64,000 nucleotides of DNA from Scleromatobacter humisilvae (GCF_023231945.1 NZ_JAJLJH010000001.1:744001-808000), one strand, 5' to 3'; positions 39,528 through 49,466 are shown, counted from the first letter of the stretch. Made by a program: numbers and translations. Notes: a model not told the origin generated them from the letters alone.

Positions 39528-40358
39528 ATGCCATCGTCCACCCGTTCACGCCTGCGCACGTCGTCCGACCACCCTGGCGCGCGCGCGCCGCGGGCCTCGC
39601 CGGACATGATCTCGGCCGGCGGCGCGCCCACCAACGGCGCGGCCCTGCACCGCAGCGCGCCGCAACCACCGTACGCCCGCGTCAAGCAATACCTGAAGGA
39701 CGCGCTGGAGGCCGGCCGCTGGGCGCCGGGCGCGCAGATGCCGTCCGAGGCCGACCTGGTCGCGCAGTTCGGCGTCAGCCGCATGACGGTGCACCGCGCG
39801 CTGCGCGAGCTGCAGGACGCCGGCCTGATCACGCGCCTGCAGGGCGTGGGCACCTTCGCGGCGCAGTTGAACCGGGTGTCGTCGACGCTGACGATCAATG
39901 ACATCCAGGACGAGATCCGCAAGCGCGGGCATCGCCACGACGCCACGGTGCACCTCAAGCGCGCCGAGGCCGCGCCCGCGGCGCTGGCGGCGCGCCTGGG
40001 GCTGGTTCCCGGCGCCACCGTCTTCCACACGCTGATCGTGCACCACGAGCACGGCGTGGCGCTGCAGTGCGAGGATCGCTATGTGAACCCGGCCTGCGCG
40101 CCCGACTACCTCGACGTGGACTTCACGCAGATGACGCCCACGCACTACCTGCTCGACGTCGCGCCGCTGTGGGAGGCCAACGTGTCGATCGAGTCGGCGC
40201 TGCCGACCGCGCAGGAGGCCAGGCTGCTGGGCATCCAGCGCAGCGACCCGTGCCTGATCGTGGTGCGGGGCACCGTCAGCCGCGGCGTGCCGGTCACGCT
40301 CGCGCGGCTCGTGCATCCCGGCTCGCGCTACACGCTCGAAAGCCAGTTCCGTCCATGA
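39528..40358 (+). CDS. hutC: Histidine utilisation repressor HutC
   Basis: GntR-family transcription factor of the HutC subfamily, expected to release DNA on binding urocanate. Its 276 residues begin with a disordered N-terminal stretch of about 45. The winged helix-turn-helix follows (about 45-112, [22 protein letters not shown]), then the UTRA ligand-binding domain (about 125-270). It is first gene of the plus-strand unit hutC-hutD-hutI-hutG-hutF and is coupled to hutD by an ATGA overlap. The N-terminal extension suggests the true start could lie further in, such as near residue 27. Confidence 0.94.
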   Translation: MPSSTRSRLRTSSDHPGARAPRASPDMISAGGAPTNGAALHRSAPQPPYARVKQYLKDALEAGRWAPGAQMPSEADLVAQFGVSRMTVHRALRELQDAGLITRLQGVGTFAAQLNRVSSTLTINDIQDEIRKRGHRHDATVHLKRAEAAPAALAARLGLVPGATVFHTLIVHHEHGVALQCEDRYVNPACAPDYLDVDFTQMTPTHYLLDVAPLWEANVSIESALPTAQEARLLGIQRSDPCLIVVRGTVSRGVPVTLARLVHPGSRYTLESQFRP

Positions 40359-40963
40359 TCCGCGTCGACGCGTCAGCCGCCACGCCGGTGCCGTGGAGAA
40401 ACGGCGGCGGCGTCACGCGCGAACTGCTGCGCCTGCCGGCCGGCAGCGGCGACGACTGGACGCTGCGCATCAGCGTGGCCGACATCGCCGCCGACGGCCC
40501 GTTCTCCGCCTTCCCCGGCATCACGCGCTGGTTCGCCGTGCTGACCGGCGCCGGCGTGCGCCTCGATTTTCCCGACCGCACGCTGAACGTCGGCGGTGGC
40601 GACTCGCCGCTGCGCTTCGACGGCGCCGACGCCCCCGGTTGCACGCTGCTGGACGGTCCCACGCGCGACCTCAACGTCATGGTGCGCAGCGATCGCGCCG
40701 ACTCGATCGTCACGCCCGCCACGTTCCTCGACGAGGCCGGCCCGGGCATGAGCCCCGGCTTCGGCTTCTTCGCGCTGCAGCCGGTGGCGCTGCACGGCAC
40801 CGGCGCGGTGCCGGTCGAGATGCGCGCGCTGTCGCTCGCGTGGTGCGAGTCGCCGTTCGACGCGTCGCGCCCGTGGTCGCTCGAGCCGCTGCACGACGCC
40901 GGCGACGAGCGGGAACACGCTCTGCCCGGCTTCTGGATTCGACTGCTGCCCCCGAAGCGATGA
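40355..40963 (+). CDS. hutD: HutD family protein
   Basis: Cupin-like protein of 202 residues found in hut operons. In Pseudomonas it affects fitness on histidine and is thought to limit hut expression, perhaps by binding formylglutamate. The N-terminal [15 protein letters not shown] is the family signature. The start ATG overlaps the hutC stop, and its own stop overlaps the hutI start as ATGA. Confidence 0.9.
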   Translation: MIRVDASAATPVPWRNGGGVTRELLRLPAGSGDDWTLRISVADIAADGPFSAFPGITRWFAVLTGAGVRLDFPDRTLNVGGGDSPLRFDGADAPGCTLLDGPTRDLNVMVRSDRADSIVTPATFLDEAGPGMSPGFGFFALQPVALHGTGAVPVEMRALSLAWCESPFDASRPWSLEPLHDAGDEREHALPGFWIRLLPPKR

Positions 40964-42222
40964 CCGACCTGCTGGAATCGTTCACCCCCGGCCTCCCGGA
41001 ACAGGCCGTCGCCGCCGCGCCCCCGCCCGCGCGCCGCGTGTGGCGTCACGCGCGCGTGGCCACGCTGGCCGACGCGCGCGGCTGGGGCCTGATCGAGCGC
41101 GGCGCGATCGTCACCGAGGACGCGCGCATCGCCTGGATCGGAACCGAGGCCGACCTGCCCGCACTCGGCAAGGCGGCCGTCGAGGAACACGACCTCGGCG
41201 GCGCGCTGCTGACGCCGGGCCTGGTCGACGCGCACACCCACCTCGTCTACGGCGGCCACCGCGCGCACGAGTTCGAGCTGCGGCTGCAGGGCGCGAGCTA
41301 CGAGGACATCGCCAGGGCCGGCGGCGGCATCCGTTCGACCGTCGCCGCCACGCGCGCGGCGAGCGAGGACGAGCTGTTCGCGCTCGCGTCGCGCCGCCTG
41401 CGCACGCTGCGCGACGGCGGCGTGACGACGGTGGAGATCAAGTCCGGCTACGGCCTGTCGTTCGAGGACGAGGCGAGGTGCCTGCGCGTCGCGCGGCGCC
41501 TCGGGCAGACCGGCGTCGGCGTCGTCACGACGAGCCTGGCCGCGCACGCGCTGCCGCCCGAGTTCGAGGGCCGCGCCGACGACTACATCGCGGCCGTCTG
41601 CGCGTGGCTGCCGAAGTGGCATTCGCAAGGCCTGGTCGACGCTGTCGACGCGTTCTGCGAGCGCATCGCCTTCAGCCCGGCGCAGGTCGAGCGCGTGTTC
41701 GAGACCGCGAAGTCGCTGGGGCTGCCGGTCAAGCTGCACGCGGAGCAGCTGAGCGACTCGGGCGGCGCCGAGCTCGCGGCGCGCTTCAAGGCGCTGTCCT
41801 GCGACCACATCGAATTCCTGAGCGACGCCGGCGTCGCCGCGATGCGCGCCGCCGGCACCGTGGCGATGCTGCTGCCCGGCGCGTTCCACTTCCTGCGCGA
41901 GACCAGGCTGCCGCCGATCGCCGCGCTGCGCGAGGCCGGCGTGGCGATGGCCGTCTCCACCGACCACAACCCGGGCACGTCGCCGACGCTGTCGCTGCCG
42001 TTGATGATCCACCTCGCGTGCGTGGACTTCCGCCTGACGCCGGAAGAGGCGGTGCGCGGCGCGACCGTCAACGCCGCGCGCGCGCTGGGCCTCGCCGACC
42101 GCGGCACGCTCGCCGCGGGACAGCGCGCCGACTTCGCGCTGTGGGATCACGAGCACCCGCGCGAGCTGGCCTACTGGTTCGGCCACCCCGCGTGCCGCGG
42201 CACCGTCGTCGGCGCGACATGA
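40960..42222 (+). CDS. hutI: Imidazolonepropionase
   Basis: Hydrolyses 4-imidazolone-5-propionate to N-formimino-L-glutamate. An amidohydrolase of 420 residues with the metal ligands in [10 protein letters not shown] near the N-terminus. [26 protein letters not shown] and [16 protein letters not shown] follow, all diagnostic of HutI. About 25 Pro/Ala-rich residues precede the conserved start. The ATG at 40960 is fused to the hutD stop by ATGA. An 83-base gap separates it from hutG. Confidence 0.96.
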   Translation: MTDLLESFTPGLPEQAVAAAPPPARRVWRHARVATLADARGWGLIERGAIVTEDARIAWIGTEADLPALGKAAVEEHDLGGALLTPGLVDAHTHLVYGGHRAHEFELRLQGASYEDIARAGGGIRSTVAATRAASEDELFALASRRLRTLRDGGVTTVEIKSGYGLSFEDEARCLRVARRLGQTGVGVVTTSLAAHALPPEFEGRADDYIAAVCAWLPKWHSQGLVDAVDAFCERIAFSPAQVERVFETAKSLGLPVKLHAEQLSDSGGAELAARFKALSCDHIEFLSDAGVAAMRAAGTVAMLLPGAFHFLRETRLPPIAALREAGVAMAVSTDHNPGTSPTLSLPLMIHLACVDFRLTPEEAVRGATVNAARALGLADRGTLAAGQRADFALWDHEHPRELAYWFGHPACRGTVVGAT

Positions 42223-42305
42223 CGGCCCCTTCCGCACCGTGTACGGCGCTCCGTCCCCCGTGGGGACCGCGGGCCGGCTAGGGGCGGCCCGTCGCTCGCC
42301 CCGCG

Positions 42306-43124
42306 ATGAAAGACAGATCCATGATTGCCGATCACCCCTGCTTCCACCTCAAGCCCGGCACCACGCCGCTGCTGGTGAGCCTGCCGCACTGCGGCGAGCT
42401 GATCCCCGACGAACTGAAGTCGCGCTACCACCCGCGCGCGCTCGATGTCGAGGACACCGACTGGCACCTGCACAAGCTCTACGCCTTCGCCGCCGAGATG
42501 GGCGCCAGCGTGCTGCAGCCGCGCGCGTCGCGCTTCGTCATCGACCTGAACCGCCCGTCCGACAACGCGCCGATGTACCCCGGCGCGAACAACACCGAGC
42601 TGTGCCCGACGCGCTTCTTCACCGGCGACGCGCTGTACGTCGACGGCGGCGCGCCGACCGAGGCCGAGATCAGGCGGCGCATCGCGCAGTGGTGGCAGCC
42701 GTACCACGGCGCGGTCGCCACCGAGCTCGCGCGCCTGAAGGCCGAGCACGGCCACGCGGTGATCTTCGACGGCCACAGCATCAAGAGCGAGCTGCCGTGG
42801 CTGTTCGAGGGCCGGCTGCCGGCGCTCAACCTCGGCACCGTCGACGGCAAGAGCTGCGCGCCGTCGTTGCGCGGCCAGCTGGGCGCCGTGCTGGCGAAGC
42901 AGGATCGCTACACGCACGTCGTCGACGGCCGCTTCAAGGGCGGCTACATCACGCGCCACTACGGCCGGCCGGACGACGGCATCCACGCCGTGCAGCTCGA
43001 GATGATCTGGGACTGCTACATGGACGAGACGCCGCCGTTCGCATATCGCCCCGACAAGGCCGCGCAGGTGCAGCCGCTGCTGCGCGAGCTGCTGCGCACG
43101 ATGCGGGACTGGAAGCCGCAATGA
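42306..43124 (+). CDS. hutG: N-formylglutamate deformylase
   Basis: Last enzyme of the five-step histidine pathway, releasing formate and glutamate from N-formylglutamate. This is the deformylase-type HutG, not the arginase-like formiminoglutamase. The 272 residues include LVSLPHCGELIPDEL, DLNRPSDNAPMYPG and FDGHSIKSELPWLFEG. Its presence with hutF shows that the pathway goes through formylglutamate. The start at 42306 is tentative; MIADHPC at 42321 is also plausible. The stop overlaps the hutF start (ATGA). Confidence 0.94.
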   Translation: MKDRSMIADHPCFHLKPGTTPLLVSLPHCGELIPDELKSRYHPRALDVEDTDWHLHKLYAFAAEMGASVLQPRASRFVIDLNRPSDNAPMYPGANNTELCPTRFFTGDALYVDGGAPTEAEIRRRIAQWWQPYHGAVATELARLKAEHGHAVIFDGHSIKSELPWLFEGRLPALNLGTVDGKSCAPSLRGQLGAVLAKQDRYTHVVDGRFKGGYITRHYGRPDDGIHAVQLEMIWDCYMDETPPFAYRPDKAAQVQPLLRELLRTMRDWKPQ

Positions 43125-44554
43125 CGTCGCGTTACTGGGCGCCCGCCGCGTGGATGGACGGCGGCTGGCAGCAGGCGGTCGTGCTCGAAGTCGACGCGCA
43201 AGGCCACTGGTCGCACATCGCCGCCGGCGTGCCCGCGCCGCAGGACGCCGAGCAACTCGCCGGCCCCGTGCTGCCGGGCCTGGTCGACGCGCACAGCCAC
43301 GCGTTCCAGCGCGCGTTCGCGGGCCTGGCCGAACGCCGCGAAGGCGACGACGACGACTTCTGGAGCTGGCGCGACCGCATGTACAAGGTCGCCAACGCCG
43401 TCACGCCCGAGAGCCTGCGCGCGATCGCCGCGCACCTGTACGTCGAGCTGCTGCGCGGCGGCTACACGCAGGTCTGCGAGTTCCACTACCTGCAGCACCA
43501 GGCCGACGGCACGCCCTACGACGATCCGCTCGCGCTGTCGATGGCGCTGGCCGACGCCGCCGCCGACGCCGGCATCGGCCTCACGCTGCTGCCGGTGCTG
43601 TACGAGCGCGCGGGGTTCACGGCGCCGTCGCTGCGGCCCGACCAGCGCCGCTTCCACGCCGGCGCGCGCGACGTCTGGCAGCGCAGCCGCGAGTTCGGCG
43701 AGCGCGTCGCTGCGGCCGGGCGCGCGTCGCTGGTGCCGCTCAACGCGGGCCTGGCGATCCACTCGGTGCGCGCCGCGGCCGCCGAGTCCGTTGCCGAACT
43801 GCGCCACCTCGCGCACGAGTTCGACGGCCCGATCCACGTGCACGTGTCCGAGCAGCGCGCCGAGCTGCGCGACTGCGTCGCGGCCACCGGCCAGACGCCC
43901 GTCGCCTGGCTCGCGTCGCAAGGCTGGCTGGACGCGCGCTGGCAGCTGGTGCACGCGACGCACGTCGATGCCGGCGAGATCGCCGCGACCGCCGCCAGCG
44001 GCGCGGGTGTCGTCATCTGCCCCAGCACCGAGGGCAATCTCGGCGACGGCTTCACCGACGTGCCGGCCTGGCTCGCCGCCGACGTCGATCTCGCGATGGG
44101 CTCCGACAGCAACGTCACGCGCAGCTGGCGCGAGGAGCTGCGCTGGATGGAATACGGCCAGCGGCTCAAGCTGGAGCGGCGCAACGTCTGCGCCCAGCCG
44201 CAGGGCGTGGCGAACACCGCGCACGGCCGCAGGTCGCGCCCGCAGCCCGACACCGCCGCCAGCCTGTTCGAACGCGCCCGCGCGGGTGGCGGACGCGCGG
44301 CCGGACACGCCTCATGGGGACTCGCCGTCGGCGCACGCGCCGACCTGCTGGTGATCGATCCCGACGACGCCAGCCTGGTCGGCCTGCCGCCCGCCCGCTG
44401 GCTCGACGCGCTGGTCTTCTCGAGCCCGGGCCGGCCCTGGCGCGACGTGATGGTCGCCGGGCGCTGGGCGCTGCGGCGCCACCATCACGCGCAGGTCGAG
44501 CGCATCAGTGCGGGGTTTGCGGCGGCGATGGCCGGGTTGTGGGGCGAGGCGTAG
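43121..44554 (+). CDS. hutF: Formimidoylglutamate deiminase
   Basis: Amidohydrolase that converts N-formimino-L-glutamate to N-formyl-L-glutamate and ammonia. The 477 residues show DAHSHAFQRAFAGLAERR with the zinc-binding histidines, EFHYLQH, HVHVSEQRAEL, and GSDSNVTRSWREELRWMEYGQRL near the C-terminus. It is last gene of the hutCDIGF run. No histidine or urocanate transporter is included in this locus. Confidence 0.95.
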   Translation: MTSRYWAPAAWMDGGWQQAVVLEVDAQGHWSHIAAGVPAPQDAEQLAGPVLPGLVDAHSHAFQRAFAGLAERREGDDDDFWSWRDRMYKVANAVTPESLRAIAAHLYVELLRGGYTQVCEFHYLQHQADGTPYDDPLALSMALADAAADAGIGLTLLPVLYERAGFTAPSLRPDQRRFHAGARDVWQRSREFGERVAAAGRASLVPLNAGLAIHSVRAAAAESVAELRHLAHEFDGPIHVHVSEQRAELRDCVAATGQTPVAWLASQGWLDARWQLVHATHVDAGEIAATAASGAGVVICPSTEGNLGDGFTDVPAWLAADVDLAMGSDSNVTRSWREELRWMEYGQRLKLERRNVCAQPQGVANTAHGRRSRPQPDTAASLFERARAGGGRAAGHASWGLAVGARADLLVIDPDDASLVGLPPARWLDALVFSSPGRPWRDVMVAGRWALRRHHHAQVERISAGFAAAMAGLWGEA

Positions 44555-44562
44555 CGCCGCCC

Positions 44563-44904
44563 TCAGGACTGCGGGTCGAACCCGAAGACGCGCAACTCCT
44601 GGTCGCAGCGACAGGCCTTGGCGATGCGCGCCGCCCACGCGATGGCCTCGTCGCGCGAAGGCAGTTCCAGCACGGTGAAGCCGCCGTCGAGCGTGGGCGC
44701 CCACGGATAGCCGCCTGTTGCCACCGTGCCGTCGGCGGAGACGCGCACGGGCGGCACGCCTTCGTCGATGCCGCCGCCGAAGACGTAGACGCCGGCGGCC
44801 TTCGCCGCGTCGATCACGGCGTGTGCGTCGCGGCCCACGCCTTCCAGCTCGCCATCGGGCACGACCATCGCCGCGCTGGGAAACGAGATCAGGTACTTCG
44901 CCAT
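44563..44904 (-). CDS. YCII/DGPF-domain protein
   Basis: A small cytoplasmic protein of 113 residues of the YciI-like (DGPF) family with a ferredoxin-like fold. The motif region GGFTVLELPSRDEAIAWAARIAKACRCDQELRVFGFDP is characteristic. The related enzymes include dehalogenase-like and muconolactone-isomerase-like proteins; the role of this type is unknown, and in some genomes it pairs with ECF sigma factors, which is not the case here. It converges on hutF. Confidence 0.8.
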   Translation of the reverse strand: MAKYLISFPSAAMVVPDGELEGVGRDAHAVIDAAKAAGVYVFGGGIDEGVPPVRVSADGTVATGGYPWAPTLDGGFTVLELPSRDEAIAWAARIAKACRCDQELRVFGFDPQS

Positions 44905-44985
44905 GGTGTTCCTTCCGGGAGTCGATGGTGGTCGATCGCGGCTGACCGCGCCGGGCCTCGCCTCACGCTGGCGCCTCGGCTTGTC

Positions 44986-45480
44986 TCAACGCCGCAGCCG
45001 CTCCACCCACGTGTTCACGAGTTCCTGACCCTCAGGCGGCACCTGCACCCACGTGCCGCCGACAAGGATCGCCGCGCCGTGGGCGACCGTGTAGGTCGTC
45101 TTGATGGTGCCCTTGACGGGCGTGGCCTGGCCGCTCGCGCCGGGCGGCGGCACGTCCATCTCGAAGTTCACGACGGTGTCGGCCGGAATGCGCCGGTCGC
45201 TCGTCAGGCCGACGCCGGCTTCCGAGATGTTGCGAACCTCGAGTTCGATGATGTCGCCATTGGCCAATTGCATGCGCGCCGGCCACGTCACCTCGACGCG
45301 CCGGTCCGTGCGTGAATCGGGGGCGTCGCCGGCGACGCCCCCGGACGCGAGCGTCGCCGCGAGTTCGGCCGCCAGGGCCGCCTCGGCGGCCTCCGCGGTC
45401 GACTCGCCCGACTGCTCCATTGCCGACGGCGGGGGCAGGTCGAACATGGCAGCGACGTCTTCAGGGGGCGTTGTCGGCAT
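44986..45480 (-). CDS. PilZ domain protein
   Basis: A likely c-di-GMP receptor of 164 residues. Residues 1-55 are Ala/Glu-rich and variable. The PilZ domain starts with the arginine motif RTDRR at about 57-61 and has the second ligand block NISEAGVGL (the D/NxSxxG motif). Together these form the c-di-GMP binding site. It could be an output for the GGDEF proteins in this window. No pilus or cellulose genes are adjacent. Confidence 0.85.
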   Translation of the reverse strand: MPTTPPEDVAAMFDLPPPSAMEQSGESTAEAAEAALAAELAATLASGGVAGDAPDSRTDRRVEVTWPARMQLANGDIIELEVRNISEAGVGLTSDRRIPADTVVNFEMDVPPPGASGQATPVKGTIKTTYTVAHGAAILVGGTWVQVPPEGQELVNTWVERLRR

Positions 45481-45782
45481 GGCTTGAAGAGAAAGGGCTC
45501 GCGAGCACGGAAGACGATCCTAGCGCGAATGCGAGGCCGGCCTCGACCCATGCGGGCGCAATCGCGGGAGCATTCAACGCAGTCGCGCTCGAACTCGTCC
45601 AGGGCCCTGGGCGCGAACTTGCGTGCACCTGGAATTCCGCCTCCATCCACCGCCGCGCGTCCGCGACCTTCGGTCCGCCTCGCCATCGCCTCGCGGCGGC
45701 TGTCCGTGCGGCGACGCGTCCGGCCGACGCGCAGTTCCGCGCGAGTCGGGGCCTCGGAGCCGCTGCTCGCGGCGCGGGATCG
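45481..45782. other. Gap without recognisable gene
   Basis: These 302 bases between the PilZ and cupin genes show only GC-biased open frames in several phases, with no start, ribosome site or motif that supports a gene. The DNA is rich in GCG/CGC repeats. No promoter or terminator is evident. Confidence 0.5.
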
Positions 45783-46289
45783 CTACCTTCGAGCCGGCGG
45801 CTTCGTGCCGTCCGTCGCCGACGGCGCAGCCGCGTGATCGACGGGCGAGCCATCGGCCCGGAAGAATCGCCGCCCCGTCTCGTCGTGCCGCATCACGAGG
45901 CCGTGATCCGGGTAATGCACGGTGCCCGCCGCGGCGCGCGCGCCGACGACGAGGAAGGTCGCGTCGCCGGCGGCCCGGTTCTCCAGGCAGTGCGCCAGGG
46001 GCGCGCCCGCGGCCCAGGCCGCCGCGTCGCCGGCGCGCAGGACGGTCTCGACGTCCTCCACGAGCACGAGCTCGCCGGACAGCACGAGCACGAACTCGTC
46101 CTCGGTCTCGTGCCAGTGGCGATGCGACGAGCGCGAGCCGGGCGGCAGCCGTTCGAGGTGCACGCCGAACTGCACGAGGCCGGCCTGGTCGCCGAGAGCG
46201 AGCGTCGCGTGCGGGCCGTCGTCCTGCCCCGTCAGCCGGTTCGCGACGGCGGGATGCGGCTGCCAGTCGTCGAGGCGGAGCCTGGGCAT
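45783..46289 (-). CDS. Cupin-domain protein
   Basis: A protein of 168 residues with a single beta-barrel cupin. Motif 1 is SHRHWHETEDEFVLVLSGELVL, supplying the His/His/Glu metal ligands, and motif 2 is GDAAAWAAGAPLAHCLENR. A C-terminal HYPDHGLVMRHDETGRRFFRADG tail resembles a group annotated as uncharacterised cupins acting on small carbonyl compounds. Function unknown. It follows the ferritin-like gene by 24 bases in the same direction. Confidence 0.82.
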   Translation of the reverse strand: MPRLRLDDWQPHPAVANRLTGQDDGPHATLALGDQAGLVQFGVHLERLPPGSRSSHRHWHETEDEFVLVLSGELVLVEDVETVLRAGDAAAWAAGAPLAHCLENRAAGDATFLVVGARAAAGTVHYPDHGLVMRHDETGRRFFRADGSPVDHAAAPSATDGTKPPARR

Positions 46290-46313
46290 GGCGTGTCGCT
46301 GCGCCGGCCGGCC

Positions 46314-47153
46314 TCAGGGATGGACGATCCCGGCGCCCAGCACCGACAGCGGCCACATGACGAAGCGTTGCAGCGCCGGGCTGAGCCGCAGCGGCTTGAT
46401 CGCCATGCGCACGGCAAGCTCCATCGGCAGGTGTTCGCTGACGAGCCGATAGGCCTGCTCGATCAGCTGCTTGTTCGAGGCCACCGCGGCGTCCGACACG
46501 CGCGACGGCCGACTGCGCCGGTGCCAGGCCGCGACGTGGCGCGACGCGATCGTCGTGTCCTCGCGCCGCAACTCCAGCGCGCGGCGCACGAGTGCACCCA
46601 GGATGTGCCGGCGGCCAAGATTCTCCGAGCTAGCGTACTTCTGGAAGAAGCCGTAGAAGTGCTTGTAGTGGCGCACCTCGTCGCTGCGGATCCGCCACGT
46701 GAGGTCGCGCAGCACCGGCTCCTTGCAGGCCGCGTTCAGCGCCTGGTAGTAAGTGGTCGTGCCCATCTCGACGATGCAGCGCGCGGCGAGTTCCTGGCCG
46801 CAGGTGGGCTCGAGTTCCTCCATCGTGCACAGCCGCGAATAGTCGGCGAAGAAGTCGGCATACGCGCCGTCCCAGTCGAACTCCGGCCAGACGTGGCGCA
46901 CGTAGGCCTGCAGTGCGCGGCCGTGCTGCAGTTCCTCGGGTTCCCAGTGATCGCGCAGCCAGTCGCCGACCTCGTCGTCGTGGGCGAAGCGTTCGAGCAG
47001 GTTGCCGGTGTAGGTATCGCTGCCGCTCTCCACGAAGGACGCGCTGCAGACGAGCAGGAACATCGCGTCGTCGCCCCTCACGCGCGCGGGGTCGATGGCG
47101 GAGAAATCGATGTCGGCGAGCGACCAGGGCAATTGTCGGGTTGAGTCGGTCAT
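46314..47153 (-). CDS. Ferritin-like diiron protein
   Basis: A helical protein of 279 residues with a four-helix-bundle diiron site. EPEELQHGRAL gives one ExxH-type ligand pair and RSDEVRHYKHFYGFF a second, with CIVEMGTTTYYQAL between. The fold resembles acyl-ACP desaturases and related ferritin-like oxygenases. The C-terminus is basic and partly hydrophobic. The ATG at 47153 (MTDSTRQLPW) is chosen over an upstream in-frame start. The substrate is unknown; operon partner is the cupin gene. Confidence 0.8.
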   Translation of the reverse strand: MTDSTRQLPWSLADIDFSAIDPARVRGDDAMFLLVCSASFVESGSDTYTGNLLERFAHDDEVGDWLRDHWEPEELQHGRALQAYVRHVWPEFDWDGAYADFFADYSRLCTMEELEPTCGQELAARCIVEMGTTTYYQALNAACKEPVLRDLTWRIRSDEVRHYKHFYGFFQKYASSENLGRRHILGALVRRALELRREDTTIASRHVAAWHRRSRPSRVSDAAVASNKQLIEQAYRLVSEHLPMELAVRMAIKPLRLSPALQRFVMWPLSVLGAGIVHP

Positions 47154-47361
47154 GAAGGATCCGGGAGCAATCCGCGTTCTCGCACAACGGTGGGCGGTCC
47201 GCAAGCCCGAGGCGGGCGCAGGCGCCCAGGGAACCAACGGCCGGGCACGGGATCTACCACGTAGAGTCTTGTAAAGGCGTCCAACCTGTGCTCGACATGA
47301 ACGCCCGAAGGCAGAGAATCAGCACATGCGCCAAAAGCGCGTTCCTGAAGGAGATTTCGAC

Positions 47362-47913
47362 ATGAGTGCAACCATCGTTCATACCCCGGCGTTGGTGCCA
47401 TCGCGCGGCCGCACGCTGCGCCGTTCCCTCGCCATTGCCGCCGGCGCCATCGCGCTGGCCTGCAGCGGCCTCGCCCAGGCCGCGCCGGGTGGCTGGCACG
47501 GCGGCGGCGGCGGCGGTTGGCACGGCGGTGGCGGCTGGCACGGCGGCTATCACGGGGGCTACTACCGCGGCTGGGGCTGGGATCCGCTGTGGGGCTTCGG
47601 CCTGGGCCTGGGGGTCGCCGCCCTGGCGTCGCCGTACTACTACGACGCGCCGACGGTCGTGTACACCAACCCGCCGGTCTACTACCCGCCCACCACGGTC
47701 TACGCGACGCCCGCGCCCGCCGCGGTGCCCGCGCCGTCGGCGGCCGAGCCGATCTTCTATCCGCGCAACGGCCAGTCCGCCGCGCAGACCGAGGCCGATC
47801 GCCGCGCCTGCAACAGCTGGGCGACGACGCAGAACAACGCGATGAACGACGCCAGCATCTTCCAGCGCGCCACCTTCGCGTGCATGGACGGACGCGGCTA
47901 CACCGCGCGCTGA
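47362..47913 (+). CDS. Secreted Gly/His/Tyr-rich protein
   Basis: A protein of 183 residues preceded by AAGGAG at 47348-47353. A long n-region and hydrophobic core end near GLAQAA at about residue 44, a Sec signal peptide. A block of GGWHGG repeats follows, then a YYY/Pro-rich segment. The C-terminal domain (QTEADRRACNSWATTQ and FQRATFACMDGRGY) has two cysteines that probably pair. Proteins of this design are common surface proteins of unknown function in Burkholderiales. The His-rich repeat might bind metal (inference). Confidence 0.82.
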   Translation: MSATIVHTPALVPSRGRTLRRSLAIAAGAIALACSGLAQAAPGGWHGGGGGGWHGGGGWHGGYHGGYYRGWGWDPLWGFGLGLGVAALASPYYYDAPTVVYTNPPVYYPPTTVYATPAPAAVPAPSAAEPIFYPRNGQSAAQTEADRRACNSWATTQNNAMNDASIFQRATFACMDGRGYTAR

Positions 47914-48176
47914 GGCCTCCGCCTCGGGCCAGGTCGCGCCACACCCGCGCGGCCTGGCGCCCCGTTGTGCCAGCAGCGATATCGAAGGCGTCGTGACGAC
48001 GACCTCGCCGGCTCGCATACCACCCGCCGTATCCGCTCGCCATCCCTACGCACAGGAAGCCGCGGCGCCGCCGGCCCGGGGTTCCCCTGAGCCATGACGC
48101 CTCGCGGCCATCCCAGAATCGCCGCCGAGGCATCGCGCCCGCGCCTCGCTGGCGAATGCGTCAAGGGAGAAACACA

Positions 48177-49409
48177 ATGATCCGCAGCAGATTCGCGCTC
48201 GGCGCCCTCGCGCTGGCCTGCGCCGCGGCCGCGCAGGCGGCCCCGCACACCCGCCTCAGCTACGTCAGCGAGCCGTCCTTCCTCACGGCCTATCTCATCG
48301 ACTGGGACGCCGCCACCCACCGCGCGCACCTGGTGGACTTCGCCGGCAACGCCGACGGTACCTGGACCGACGACGGCACGCTGCGCGTGCTGACGCTGTC
48401 GGCGCCGATCGAGACGACGCAGGACACCTTCGACTGCAACGGCCTGCCGATGACCCAGACCGTCGACCTGCGGCAGGTCGCCGTGCGCCACGTCTCGGGC
48501 GGCGCGCACAAGGGCAGCGCGCAGGTGATCGAGATCGGCACCACCACCGACATCGGCGGCTGCACGCCCGGGCTCGTCACGCCCTACGGCTCGACCAGCG
48601 ACCCCGGCACCCCCACCACCTACGCCGACATGGCCGATCGCCCGGGCATGGACGACCTCGCTCACGGCGCCACGCTGGCCGGCATGAGCGACACCGACCC
48701 GGCCGGCGTCGTCGACCCGACACAACTCGTCGCGCGCCTGACGACGTTCGCGCACCACAGCGTCACCTTCGCCGACACGGGCGCCTCGGTGCCGCGTGAT
48801 CTCGTCGACGGCTGGTTCGTGCTGGACTTCGGCACGTTCCAGCGCGGCTACACGCGCCTGTCGGTCGATCCGCACACGCACGCGGAGACCTGGCTCGGCG
48901 CGGCCTGGAGCAGCGGCGGCCCGACGTCCGTGTTCCAGACCATGATGGTCGTGCCCGATGCGTCGGCCGGATTCGGCGGCCACAACGCGCAGGCGCACGT
49001 CTGGAACTCCGGCCTGTTCCTGCAGTCCGACTCGCCCACCGACTACCAGCTCTACGCGGACAACACCGGCGTGTTCGAGGAGAAGGACACCAGCGGCAAC
49101 GTGCTGCTGTCGATGCCGGCCACCTGGGCCGACAGCGGCGCGAACCTCGTCCTCACGCGCAGCAACAACCTGGCGTCGAACTTCTACGTGCGCACCTGGG
49201 TGCCGATCGCCAATTACGGCAAGGCGCACTTCGTGTTCGAGAACGAGGACCTGCACACCGTCGCGAGCGGCAGCGTCTCGGTGCGCATCCTTCCGCGCGT
49301 GAATTTCTACGTCGACGCCGGCAAGGCGACGCCCCCGGCCACGACGCCCGCCGCCCACACGCTCGCGCGCAAGCCGGCGCCGGAAGCGGTCAAGGGCCTG
49401 CCGCGCTGA
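48177..49409 (+). CDS. Large exported protein, unknown
   Basis: A protein of 410 residues. Residues 1-20 are a clean signal peptide (MIRSRFALGALALACAAAAQA) and the ATG has AAGGGAG upstream at 48163-48169. The rest is rich in beta-forming Thr/Val/Asp segments, with two cysteines in the first third (C at DTFDCNGLP and GGCTPG). The tail is Pro/Thr/Lys-rich. No family was recognised. The absence of other membrane segments suggests a periplasmic or secreted location. Confidence 0.75.
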   Translation: MIRSRFALGALALACAAAAQAAPHTRLSYVSEPSFLTAYLIDWDAATHRAHLVDFAGNADGTWTDDGTLRVLTLSAPIETTQDTFDCNGLPMTQTVDLRQVAVRHVSGGAHKGSAQVIEIGTTTDIGGCTPGLVTPYGSTSDPGTPTTYADMADRPGMDDLAHGATLAGMSDTDPAGVVDPTQLVARLTTFAHHSVTFADTGASVPRDLVDGWFVLDFGTFQRGYTRLSVDPHTHAETWLGAAWSSGGPTSVFQTMMVVPDASAGFGGHNAQAHVWNSGLFLQSDSPTDYQLYADNTGVFEEKDTSGNVLLSMPATWADSGANLVLTRSNNLASNFYVRTWVPIANYGKAHFVFENEDLHTVASGSVSVRILPRVNFYVDAGKATPPATTPAAHTLARKPAPEAVKGLPR

Positions 49410-49414
49410 GCGGC

Positions 49415-49434
49415 GTCCCGGCCGCGTCCGGGAC
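49415..49434 (+). terminator. Short stem-loop after exported protein gene
   Basis: GTCCCGG and CCGGGAC form a perfect 7-bp stem with a six-base loop, 6 bases after the stop at 49409. It is followed by CTTCGCTT rather than a T-run, so it is a weak terminator candidate. Confidence 0.35.
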
Positions 49435-49466
49435 CTTCGCTTGCCGGGCGCTGCGCAGGACAACCG

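Noticed and set aside
44986-45480. PilZ gene as part of a pilus operon
   Set aside because: No pilus assembly genes lie nearby; only the c-di-GMP-binding domain itself is supported.
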